From Hyalangium ruber (GTDB taxonomy: Bacteria; Myxococcota; Myxococcia; Myxococcales; Myxococcaceae): a DNA stretch of 64,000 bases. Positions 53,852-61,646 of the stretch are shown piece after piece (positions within the stretch are counted from its first letter, which is position 1; each line of letters starts with the position of its first letter). Below the pieces are notes generated by a model that saw nothing but the letters and a program-made list of their open reading frames with translations, ran no database searches and was not told the origin of the DNA. A program made the position numbers and the translations under genes. The DNA lies in assembly GCF_034259325.1 (NCBI RefSeq), contig NZ_JAXIVS010000006.1, positions 1-64,000 on the forward strand, written 5' to 3'.

Positions 53852-55030
53852 ATGGAGACGGGCAAGTCGGAGTTCGGTCCCCCGGCGGCGGAGGAGATGT
53901 CGGTGGTGGCGGACATCCTCTCCCAGTCGTTCGCCACGTCGGCCCAGGAGAGCGCCGCGGCGCTGGAGAAGTCGGGACCGGCGAACCTTCGAGTGTTGCG
54001 CGAGGCGGGCGAGGTGGTGGGCACGGCGTTCCCCATCCCCATGGGCCAGTGGTACGGCGGGCGTCGGGTCGCCATGGCGGGCGTTGGCGGAGTCGGGGTG
54101 GCTCCGAGTGCTCGCGGGCGGGGCACGGCCACCCGGCTCATGCAGCAGGTGCTGCAGGAGTTGCGAGGCAAGGGCTTTCCCCTCTCCGTGCTCTATCCGT
54201 CCACCCAGGCGCTCTACCGGCGCGTGGGCTACGAGCAGGCCGGGAGCCGGTTCGAGCTCCGCGTGCAGGTCCAGGGGCTGGATTTCACGGAGCGGACCCT
54301 CTCGCTGCGGCCGGTGAAGGCCTCCGATCAGGCGGCCCTCCAAGAGGTCTACCGCCGCCATGCCTCGTCGCGGCCGGGCTACCTCGATCGGGGCCCCTAC
54401 AGTTGGGAGCGCATGAGCAACCCCCGAGGCGAGACAGCGCACGGGTTCCTCGTCGAAGGGGCTAGCGGCGTGGAGGGCTACGTCTACGTCGTGCGTCGCC
54501 GCCAACAGGGCTTCATGCAGGAGCTCTTCCTTACGGACTTCGTCGCGCTCACCCCTGCCGCGGCCCGGCGGCTGTTGAGCTTCTTGGGAGACCACCGCTC
54601 GCTGGCCACCGAGGTGGCGTGGACGGGCAGTTCGGCTGACCCGCTGCTCTTCCTCCTCCGGGAGCAGCGCTACCAGGCCAAGCTGCTGTTCCACTGGATG
54701 CTGCGCGTGCTGGACGTCCCCGCTGCCCTCGAGGCTCGGGGCTACCCGGCGGGGCTCTCCGGCGCGCTCCACCTGGAGGTGGAGGACGAGCTGTTCCCCG
54801 AGAACCGTGGGCGCTTCCTCCTCGAGGTGGAGGGAGGCCAGGGCCGAGTCCGGCGGGGCGGGGAAGGGCGGGTGAAGCTGGACATCCGCACGCTCGCGCC
54901 GCTCTACACGGGCTTCCTGTCCCCGGAGGCGCTCCGGTTGGCGGGGGCGCTGATGACGGATGACGCCTCCATGCCCGTGGCCGCGGCGATGTTCTCCGGG
55001 GCTCCGCCGTCCATGGCGGACATGTTCTGA
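53852..55030 (+). CDS. Eis-like GNAT acetyltransferase
   Basis: A 392-residue Eis-type protein: two GNAT domains (the first with SARGRGTATRLM acetyl-CoA loop) and a C-terminal SCP2-like sterol-carrier domain (about 290-390). Eis family members acetylate amines at several positions, including aminoglycosides. The ATG at 53852 is preferred because GGAGG is 8 nt upstream; ATG 53846 is too close. A start 11 codons earlier is less likely. Confidence 0.9.
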   Translation: METGKSEFGPPAAEEMSVVADILSQSFATSAQESAAALEKSGPANLRVLREAGEVVGTAFPIPMGQWYGGRRVAMAGVGGVGVAPSARGRGTATRLMQQVLQELRGKGFPLSVLYPSTQALYRRVGYEQAGSRFELRVQVQGLDFTERTLSLRPVKASDQAALQEVYRRHASSRPGYLDRGPYSWERMSNPRGETAHGFLVEGASGVEGYVYVVRRRQQGFMQELFLTDFVALTPAAARRLLSFLGDHRSLATEVAWTGSSADPLLFLLREQRYQAKLLFHWMLRVLDVPAALEARGYPAGLSGALHLEVEDELFPENRGRFLLEVEGGQGRVRRGGEGRVKLDIRTLAPLYTGFLSPEALRLAGALMTDDASMPVAAAMFSGAPPSMADMF

Positions 55031-55108
55031 CGGTGCCCACACGCGCCGGGTGGTGGCGGTGGCGCGCGAACGCTGGTAGGCGTGGAGCCTTCGACGAGGA
55101 GCAAGGTC

Positions 55109-56083
55109 ATGCGGGCGTTCGTCACCGGTGGTTCCGGATTCGTGGGCAAGCGGCTCATCGCGGCGCTTCGGGAGAAGGGGCACGCGGTGCGCGCCCTGGG
55201 GCGCTCCGTGGCGGCCCGCGGCGAGGTGGGCCAGCTCGGGGCCGAGCCCTGGGAGGGAGACCTCTCGAACGTGGAGGCGCTCAAGCAAGGCATGGACGGC
55301 TGCGAGCTCGTCTTCCACTCCGCGGCGTTGGTGAAGCCCTGGGGCGCGCGGGCCGAGTTCTTCGAGGCCAACGTGCGCGGCACGGAGAACGTGCTGGAGG
55401 CGGCGCGGGCGGCGGGCGTCAAGCGGCTGGTCCATGTCAGCACCGAGGCCGTGCTCGTGGACGGTACGCCGACGGCCAACATGGATGAGACGCGGCCCCT
55501 GCCGAGCAAACCCATTGGCCATTACTCGTCCACCAAGAACGCGGCGGAGCGGCTGGTGCTCTCGGTCAACTCGCCCGAGCTGACCACGGTCGTCGTGCGC
55601 CCTCGCTTCATCTGGGGCAAGGGGGACAATGCCGTCCTGCCCGCGATCATCGAGGCGGTGAAGTCCGGCAGGTTCCGCTGGGTGGACGGCGGTCACTACA
55701 AGACGTCTACCTGCCACGTGGTCAACTGCGTGGAGGGGATGCTGCTCGCGGCGGAGAAGGGCCAGGGAGGACAGGCGTATTTCCTCACCGACGGCGAGCC
55801 GGTCGACTTCCGCGAGTTCATCACCGCGCTGCTGAAGACGCAGGGGGTGGACCCGGGCCGCAAGACGATTCCCCGAGGGCTCGCCATGGGGGTGGCCACG
55901 GTGTCCGAGGCCCTCTGGAGCTTCCTGTCGCTGTCGAGTCCTCCGCCTCTCACCCGCTCGGAGCTGCTGCTGGTGGGCTGGGAAGTGACCGTGAACGACG
56001 AGAAGGCGCGGCGGGAGCTGGGCTACAAGGAGCGGGTCACCCGGCAGGAGGGGCTGCGCGAGCTGGAGCAGGCGAAGGCCTGA
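55109..56083 (+). CDS. NAD-dependent SDR (3beta-HSD/epimerase-like)
   Basis: A 324-residue extended short-chain dehydrogenase: TGGSGFVG nucleotide motif at the N-terminus, HSAALV, STEAV and the catalytic YSSTK. Resembles 3-beta-hydroxysteroid dehydrogenase/isomerases and sugar-nucleotide epimerases. It could act in the sterol or lipid metabolism known in some myxobacteria, but the substrate is not determinable. GAGGAGCAAGG precedes the ATG. Confidence 0.92.
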   Translation: MRAFVTGGSGFVGKRLIAALREKGHAVRALGRSVAARGEVGQLGAEPWEGDLSNVEALKQGMDGCELVFHSAALVKPWGARAEFFEANVRGTENVLEAARAAGVKRLVHVSTEAVLVDGTPTANMDETRPLPSKPIGHYSSTKNAAERLVLSVNSPELTTVVVRPRFIWGKGDNAVLPAIIEAVKSGRFRWVDGGHYKTSTCHVVNCVEGMLLAAEKGQGGQAYFLTDGEPVDFREFITALLKTQGVDPGRKTIPRGLAMGVATVSEALWSFLSLSSPPPLTRSELLLVGWEVTVNDEKARRELGYKERVTRQEGLRELEQAKA

Positions 56084-56137
56084 GCAGAAGCCCCGGCCCG
56101 TAGTAGCGTGAGCCACTCCAGCCCGGAGGTCCGTGTC

Positions 56138-57013
56138 ATGCGCAGGTTCGAGTTCGTCGAGGGCTCCAGCTCCAAGTTCTGGATTCCGGAGCTGGAGGGC
56201 AGCACCTTCATCGTGACGTACGGGCGGATTGGCACCGCGGGGCAGCGCAAGGAGAAGGCCTTCCCCGACGAGGAGAGCGCGCGGCGCGAGTACGAGCGCA
56301 AGGTCGCCGAGAAGGTGCGCGAGGGCTACAAGGAGGTGAGCGCCGAGGGCGAGGCGCCCGCTCCCGCGCCGGAGAAAAAGGAGAAGGCGCCACCGCCCAA
56401 GGCGGAGCTGCCCCGGCGGGTGCGCCCGGCAAAGCCCACGGCGGAGCAGGTGACGGCGGCCGCGCAGGCGCTCTCGGCGCTGGAGGGGCGACTCGGCAAG
56501 CGGAGCTGGCAGGTGCGCGTGCAGGCACGGCGGGCGCGGCGGGTGCTCCGGAGCCTTGGAGGCATCGACCCCGCAGCGCATGCCTCGCTGGGCCCGGCGT
56601 TCGACGCGTTGATGGCGCGGGTGGTGGCGCCCAAGGGCGAGGAGCGGCTGCCGCTGCGGCTTGCGATGATGCTGCTGGCGGAGCTGGATGTGGCGGCGTT
56701 CGTCCGGGCCACGCAGCTGTGGAAGCGCGCTCCGGCGGGAGCTCCGGCCTCCGCGAGCGCCGTGGCGTTGGCGAGCGAGGTGGAGGCGCTGGGCGAGCCG
56801 GAGCTGGCGCTGCGCGTGGGAGTGCTCCTGGCCGAGCGCCCCGAGCTCCGCGGAGGCTCCGAGCCGGGCTGGCAGCGGCGGTGGAGCTTGCTCAAGCCCC
56901 ACCTGGAGGCGCACTTCCAGCAGAAGGGCGGAACGCTCGAGGCGCACCTGCGCACCTTGGAGAAGGGGGGAGACCCCCACCTCGCGCAGCGTGCCTCCCG
57001 GATGGGGGCATGA
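56138..57013 (+). CDS. WGR-domain protein
   Basis: A 291-residue protein with a WGR-type domain at 1-70 (RRFEFVEGSSSKFWIPEL...YGRIGTAGQ), a Lys/Pro/Ala-rich linker (80-110) and a helical C-terminal half. WGR domains occur in PARPs and bacterial DNA-repair-linked proteins and contact DNA ends. GGAGG lies 8 nt before the ATG. No catalytic domain is present, so its role is unknown. Confidence 0.9.
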   Translation: MRRFEFVEGSSSKFWIPELEGSTFIVTYGRIGTAGQRKEKAFPDEESARREYERKVAEKVREGYKEVSAEGEAPAPAPEKKEKAPPPKAELPRRVRPAKPTAEQVTAAAQALSALEGRLGKRSWQVRVQARRARRVLRSLGGIDPAAHASLGPAFDALMARVVAPKGEERLPLRLAMMLLAELDVAAFVRATQLWKRAPAGAPASASAVALASEVEALGEPELALRVGVLLAERPELRGGSEPGWQRRWSLLKPHLEAHFQQKGGTLEAHLRTLEKGGDPHLAQRASRMGA

Positions 57014-57050
57014 GGCCCAGGAGCCCGGCTGGCCGAGCCCCGGGCCCGAG

Positions 57051-57833
57051 CTACTCCGCCTCTTCCTTCTTCTCGGCGCCCAGTCGATCAATCTCCTCGG
57101 CGGGGTAGGACTTCGCGGCCTCCAGGTAGCGCGAGGCCTGGATGCGGCGGCGATCCTTCTTGCTGATCGACTCCGGAATGACGAGCGTGGGGTCCGCGCC
57201 GGAGGGGGCCTCCACGGTCAGCCCATCGCAGAAGAGCCACCGCTTCTTGCCGTCGCTCTCCTGGCGGGCGAAGTACAGGTCGCCGCTGCCCACGGCCGTG
57301 CCCGCCTTGCAGAAGTCCTGCTTCGCGGTGGCCTCGCGCTTGGCCGAGTCCTCCTTCCACTTCTGCTCGGCGATGCGCGCGTCCGCGGCGGCAAGCACCT
57401 CGGGGGCCGCGTCCAGCCGGGCCTTGGCGCTGGTGAGCACCTCCTCGCCCTTCTTGGTGAGGTCCGGGAACGGCGGCTTGCGCTGGAAGTCGCATGCGCG
57501 CAGCCCCGCGATGTTCTTGCGGTGGGCGTCCACCACGGGCCCCAGCGACTGGGAACCCTCGCGCAGCAGCTCCACCTGCTCGGCCGTCGCCTCGGGCTGG
57601 GTGGCGGCCTCCGTGCCGGAGACGAACTCTTCCAGCAGCGTGTTGATCTTCGTCAGCTCATCGGAGAGCCGACGGGGATCCACGCCACAGATCGAGCCGC
57701 GTACCAGGCCATAGTCCCGGTACTCGATCTTGGTTCCGCCCAGGGTGTAGCTCTTCGAGGGAGGGGGCTTCTTTGCCCCGCACGCCATCAGGGTCAGGCA
57801 CAAGGCCGCGAGAAGGATGCGAAGTGTACTCAT
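57051..57833 (-). CDS. hypothetical lipoprotein
   Basis: About 260 residues, with lipobox LTLMAC at position 18 after a short signal peptide, then a long helical region rich in Glu/Ala/Lys (100-190). No family recognised. The ATG was chosen to place the signal peptide first; a longer upstream frame would start in the divergent promoter. It is convergent with the WGR gene. Confidence 0.75.
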   Translation of the reverse strand: MSTLRILLAALCLTLMACGAKKPPPSKSYTLGGTKIEYRDYGLVRGSICGVDPRRLSDELTKINTLLEEFVSGTEAATQPEATAEQVELLREGSQSLGPVVDAHRKNIAGLRACDFQRKPPFPDLTKKGEEVLTSAKARLDAAPEVLAAADARIAEQKWKEDSAKREATAKQDFCKAGTAVGSGDLYFARQESDGKKRWLFCDGLTVEAPSGADPTLVIPESISKKDRRRIQASRYLEAAKSYPAEEIDRLGAEKKEEAE

Positions 57834-58036
57834 GAGTCGTCTGAGCCTCCGACGTGACATTGCCGTGACAGGGGCGCAACGTCCAGGTGAGTTGAAGGTC
57901 CGGCCTTTTGTGGACTGGCCGTCGCGGGGGAGGAATATCACGATGCGTAAGAGCTATGTCGTCCGGATGGGAGAGACGGCAAGATCGGCTCTTCCGAGGA
58001 GCCCTTGAGGTCCTCCCGCGAGGCGCGCGTCACACC

Positions 58037-59233
58037 ATGAACTCCAGGGCACTGATCATCATTGGCCTCATCGCGGCGGTAGGAGGAGTCCTCTACCTGT
58101 CGCGAGATAGCGGTGATGCGGGCAGGGCGGTGAGCGGGCAGGAGCGCGGGCCGAGCAAGCCCGTGAAGTACCCGGAGGTGACGGAGATCTCCTTCCTCTA
58201 CAGCACGGAGAAGGAGGCGTGGATCGAGGAGGCGGCGATTGCGTTCCAGAAGGAGAACCCCTCCATCCAGGTGCGCCTGATGGGGCAGGGCTCGCTGGAT
58301 GCGGCCCAGGCCATCCTGGATGGGCGGGAGAAGCCCACGGTCTGGAGCCCGGCGGACAGCGCGGTGCTGAAGTTGCTGGAGTCGGACTGGGCGACGGAGC
58401 CCTCGCGCGGGCCGCTGTTCGCGCGGGAGGGAGAGGACGCACCGCGTCCGCTGGTGATGACACCGCTGGTGTTCGTGGTGTGGGAGGACCGGGCCCGGGT
58501 GCTGCTGAAGGCCAACGAGGGCAAGTCCATCTCCTGGAAGGTGATCCACAAGGCGGTGGCGAGTGACCAGGGCTGGCCAGCGATTGGGGGCCAGGCGGAC
58601 TGGGGCTTCGTGAAGCTGGGGCACACGGACCCAACGCGCTCGAACTCGGGGCTGCAGGCGATGCTGCTGGCCACGCTGGAGTACTACAACAAGCGCACGG
58701 GGCTGACGGTGGGGGACCTGTTGGATCCGAAGTACCAGGAGTGGATCCGGCAGTTGGAGAAGGGCGTCACGAGGCTCGAGGCGTCATCGGGCACGTTCAT
58801 GACGGACATGATCCGGTTCGGGCCCGCGAAGTACGACATCGCGGTGGTGTACGAGAACCTGGCGATCTCGAGGATCGCGAATGCGCAGGAGCGGTGGGGG
58901 AACCTGAAGGTGTACTACCCGCCGGTCACGCTCTGGAGCGACCACCCGGCGGCGGTGCTACAGGGGGAGTGGGTGACGCCGCAGCAGAAGGCGGCGGCGC
59001 GGCAATGGCTGGCGTACCTGCGGAGCCAGAAGGTGCAGGAGCGAGCGTTGGCGTTCGGCTTCCGGCCGGCGGATTCGGCGGTACACATCAAGACGCAGGA
59101 TGCCTCGAACCCATTCACGCGGCTGGCGGAGCACGGAATCCAGGTGGACGTGCCCCCAGCGGCGGAGGTGCCGGAGGGGGCGGTGGTTCGCAACCTGCTG
59201 ACGATGTGGTCGCGCGTGGTGGGCAACCGCTGA
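58037..59233 (+). CDS. extracellular solute-binding-like protein
   Basis: A 398-residue protein anchored by one N-terminal membrane helix (ALIIIGLIAAVGGVLYL), followed by a type II periplasmic-binding fold (FLYSTEKEAWIEEAAIAFQKENP, VVWEDRARVLL, LGHTDPTRSNSG). It resembles binding proteins for iron, molybdate or similar ions. No ABC permease genes are adjacent. It may act as a stand-alone sensor or in ligand capture. Confidence 0.85.
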   Translation: MNSRALIIIGLIAAVGGVLYLSRDSGDAGRAVSGQERGPSKPVKYPEVTEISFLYSTEKEAWIEEAAIAFQKENPSIQVRLMGQGSLDAAQAILDGREKPTVWSPADSAVLKLLESDWATEPSRGPLFAREGEDAPRPLVMTPLVFVVWEDRARVLLKANEGKSISWKVIHKAVASDQGWPAIGGQADWGFVKLGHTDPTRSNSGLQAMLLATLEYYNKRTGLTVGDLLDPKYQEWIRQLEKGVTRLEASSGTFMTDMIRFGPAKYDIAVVYENLAISRIANAQERWGNLKVYYPPVTLWSDHPAAVLQGEWVTPQQKAAARQWLAYLRSQKVQERALAFGFRPADSAVHIKTQDASNPFTRLAEHGIQVDVPPAAEVPEGAVVRNLLTMWSRVVGNR

Positions 59234-59250
59234 GGCGGAACCCCCAGGGT

Positions 59251-60132
59251 TCAAATCTGTCCGTCCCACCCGTGGTCGTTGCGCCGGAACGCGTCGCGGA
59301 TGTGATTGACGAGCTCCGGCGCCAATTGGCCGTGCTCCAGGGCGCGCACGTTGCGCATCAGGTTCTCCACCTTCGTGGTGCCCACGATGCAGGTGGCCAC
59401 GCCGGGGACGAAGGCTGCGAAGCGCAGCGCCAATTCGCTCCAGTCCAGGCCTCGCGGATCCAGCGCCATCTGGCGCATCCGGTCCCAGTAGAGCGCTACG
59501 TCCTGTGCTCCCGGGCGCTCCGAGAACCGCCACGGTGCATTCCCCAGGGGCCGCTTGGCGATGACCCCCACGCCGCGCTCCCGCGCGCGTGCGATTCCCC
59601 AGTCGATGGCGCGCTGGTCGAACAGGTTTACAGACACCTGGATCGAACCGAACCTGCCCATGTCCAGCGCGTGCGCCAGCGCGTGGTTGTCCCCGGAGTA
59701 CGCCGCCACGCGCACCTTGCCCTGCTCCACGGCCCGCGTGAGCGCGTCCACGACGCCGGGCCGCTCCAGGACATCGACGGGGCACGAGTGGAAGTGCATC
59801 ACGTCGATGACGTCCGTGCGCATCCGACGCAGCGCCAGCTCGATGCCCTGGGTGATGCACGGGCCCGTCCAGTCCTCCACGCCCGGCACGCCGTAGCCAC
59901 ACTTGGTGGAGAGCACGAACTCCCCGCGGCGCCCCTGCAGGTGCCGTCCGATGCGCTCCTCGGAGGCCCCATAGCTGGGCGCGGTGTCGATGAGGTTGAT
60001 CCCCGCATCCAAGACGCCGTGGAGCAGCGCCCCAGCCTCATCCTCGGACAGCGTCGCGTCCCCCACGGGCCCTGCCCCAAATCCAAGAACCGAGACCTGT
60101 AGGCCGGTGTTTCCCAGGGGACGGCGCTCCAT
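59251..60132 (-). CDS. aldo/keto reductase
   Basis: A 293-residue TIM-barrel oxidoreductase: LGNTGLQVSVLGFGAG, LIDTAPSYGASEERIG (catalytic Asp/Tyr), LSTKCGYG (Lys) and MHFHSC (His). Reduces aldehydes and ketones with NADPH. Its ATG overlaps the stop codon of the next gene upstream (TGATG), with GGAGG 6 nt before, so it is translationally coupled to the M14 peptidase. Confidence 0.94.
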   Translation of the reverse strand: MERRPLGNTGLQVSVLGFGAGPVGDATLSEDEAGALLHGVLDAGINLIDTAPSYGASEERIGRHLQGRRGEFVLSTKCGYGVPGVEDWTGPCITQGIELALRRMRTDVIDVMHFHSCPVDVLERPGVVDALTRAVEQGKVRVAAYSGDNHALAHALDMGRFGSIQVSVNLFDQRAIDWGIARARERGVGVIAKRPLGNAPWRFSERPGAQDVALYWDRMRQMALDPRGLDWSELALRFAAFVPGVATCIVGTTKVENLMRNVRALEHGQLAPELVNHIRDAFRRNDHGWDGQI

Positions 60133-60932
60133 CACGTTCCTCCACGCGCGGCCAGATCGATGAAGCCGCGAATCCAGATGAGATTGACTGCGTGGCAGGA
60201 AGCTAGCGGAGTGCGCGTGGTGGTCTCCAGCGCGGCGGCATAGGGCACGCCCTTGCGCAGGAAGTAGTCGGTCACGCTGCCGTCATGGGACTCGATGAGC
60301 CCATCGCCGTCCGTGTGGTTGTTCTCGTCCACCTTCTGGTTGCGGATGACGGAGACGTGGGCCGAGGCCGCCTCCATCATCGGCCGGTACGCTGCCTTGT
60401 CCCCGAACGTGTACGCGTACGTGGCGGGAGTCCCCAGGTAGTTGTCCTGGTGGATGTCGAGCGCGGCCGCGGGAGGCGGGAAGCGGTCGATGTCCGCCCG
60501 CACGGCGCGCGTCTCCTTGGGCCCCCCGTCATAGAGCGTCCACCGCAGGAAGGACTCGCCGCGACTCAGCTCTCCCTTCCAGGTGCCGGGCGACACCTCG
60601 TAGCGGAGGAAGTCGTTGTTCGGGCGCTCGCCGCTGCGGTTGTAGCGGGTGCCTACCTCGAAGCCGGAAGGATTGATGCACGGGTAGACGCGCAGCCCCA
60701 CGTCTCTCGCCCGGGCGTAGGCCACCACTTCCGCGAAGCTCTCCGCCAGCGTGAGGGGCCCGGCGGGCTCCTCTCCATGGAAACCGGAGGTGATGACGAG
60801 CCACCGCGAGCCGGGGACCGTCAGCCGGAAGAGGGGATATTCCTTCCCCGCCTCCAGCACGCGGCCGTACTCGGCCACCTCCGCGAGAGCGCCATGGGAC
60901 AGGATGCGGCGAGCGTAGTCCGTGTAATCCAC
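60132..60932 (-). CDS. M14-family metallocarboxypeptidase-like protein
   Basis: A 266-residue M14-type peptidase with zinc ligands H52-x-x-E55 (FHGEE) and H161 (LDIHQD), and putative catalytic E236 (AALETTTRTP). These short M14 proteins resemble succinylglutamate desuccinylase/aspartoacylase-like and D,L-carboxypeptidase-like members. No signal peptide. Forms a two-gene unit with the aldo/keto reductase. Confidence 0.88.
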   Translation of the reverse strand: MDYTDYARRILSHGALAEVAEYGRVLEAGKEYPLFRLTVPGSRWLVITSGFHGEEPAGPLTLAESFAEVVAYARARDVGLRVYPCINPSGFEVGTRYNRSGERPNNDFLRYEVSPGTWKGELSRGESFLRWTLYDGGPKETRAVRADIDRFPPPAAALDIHQDNYLGTPATYAYTFGDKAAYRPMMEAASAHVSVIRNQKVDENNHTDGDGLIESHDGSVTDYFLRKGVPYAAALETTTRTPLASCHAVNLIWIRGFIDLAARGGT

Positions 60933-61076
60933 GGCTCGAACATAGTGAGAGGCCCCCCCTCTGCCTATCTGCTCTCACCTCCGCCGTTCAGTGCGGCACT
61001 TCGGGCTGGTCCTCGGGCCCAGGGGTACCGGGCCCCCTCTCGGAGGGAGAGGGGACTTGCCGGGCCGACGCAGTGT

Positions 61077-61514
61077 TTACTTGATGCCCATCTTCTCGCG
61101 GTACTCGGTGGACAGCTCCTTGCGCTGGGCCGGAGTCAGGGTGCGATGCACCTCCAGCGCGGCATCCGTTACCTTGTGGGCAAACGCGCGGATCTCGTCG
61201 ATGCGAGTGTCCACCAGGGCGTGCAGCCGCTGCGCGTCCGGGGCATCCGACTCGAGCTGCGTCAGTACCTCCATGCGCGTGGCCTGGTGCTCCTCCGCCA
61301 GGCGCTTGCCGTCCTCGAACAGCCGGTCCTTCACGGCATGGACGGACTTCTTCTGCGCGTCGGTGGCGTCCAGGTCATCCAGCTTGTCGTCCAGCTTCCA
61401 GGTGACCATCTGCTTGATGCGCTCGGGGTCCCGGTTCCAGCCGCCGCCGCGGAAGCCGCTGAGCAGGACGACGGCGAGGACGGCGGAAGCGGCGATGGCG
61501 ATCTTCTTCTTCAT
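61077..61514 (-). CDS. Spy/CpxP-like periplasmic protein
   Basis: A 145-residue exported helical protein: signal peptide (IAIAASAVLAVVLLSGF), then long helices ending with the LTPAQRKEL motif typical of Spy/CpxP-type (LTxxQ) proteins. These act as periplasmic chaperones or metal-stress sensors. A hairpin (CCCCTCTC-GGAGG-GAGAGGGG) 35 bp downstream may end its transcript, though no T-run follows. Confidence 0.85.
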   Translation of the reverse strand: MKKKIAIAASAVLAVVLLSGFRGGGWNRDPERIKQMVTWKLDDKLDDLDATDAQKKSVHAVKDRLFEDGKRLAEEHQATRMEVLTQLESDAPDAQRLHALVDTRIDEIRAFAHKVTDAALEVHRTLTPAQRKELSTEYREKMGIK

Positions 61515-61646
61515 GGCGTGTTCTCCTGTGGGAGCCCCGGAGAGGGCCCGAGGTGTTGCTTCGCCTCAGTGGCGACGGTGCAGAAGATGCCCCCCGGGCA
61601 TTGCGAGCGCTTTGGCGCTTCGTAAAGAAGTGTGAAGCGTCCCCGC

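Noticed and set aside
53277-55030. Aminoglycoside resistance island
   Set aside because: The Eis-like and GNAT genes are ordinary chromosomal family members with no mobile-element signs around them.
53750-57091. 1113-residue minus-strand frame
   Set aside because: Antisense of four well-supported plus-strand genes; no conserved motif.
61025-61060. Intrinsic terminator downstream of the Spy-like gene
   Set aside because: An 8-bp hairpin is present but no T-run follows on either strand, so it is not listed as a terminator.
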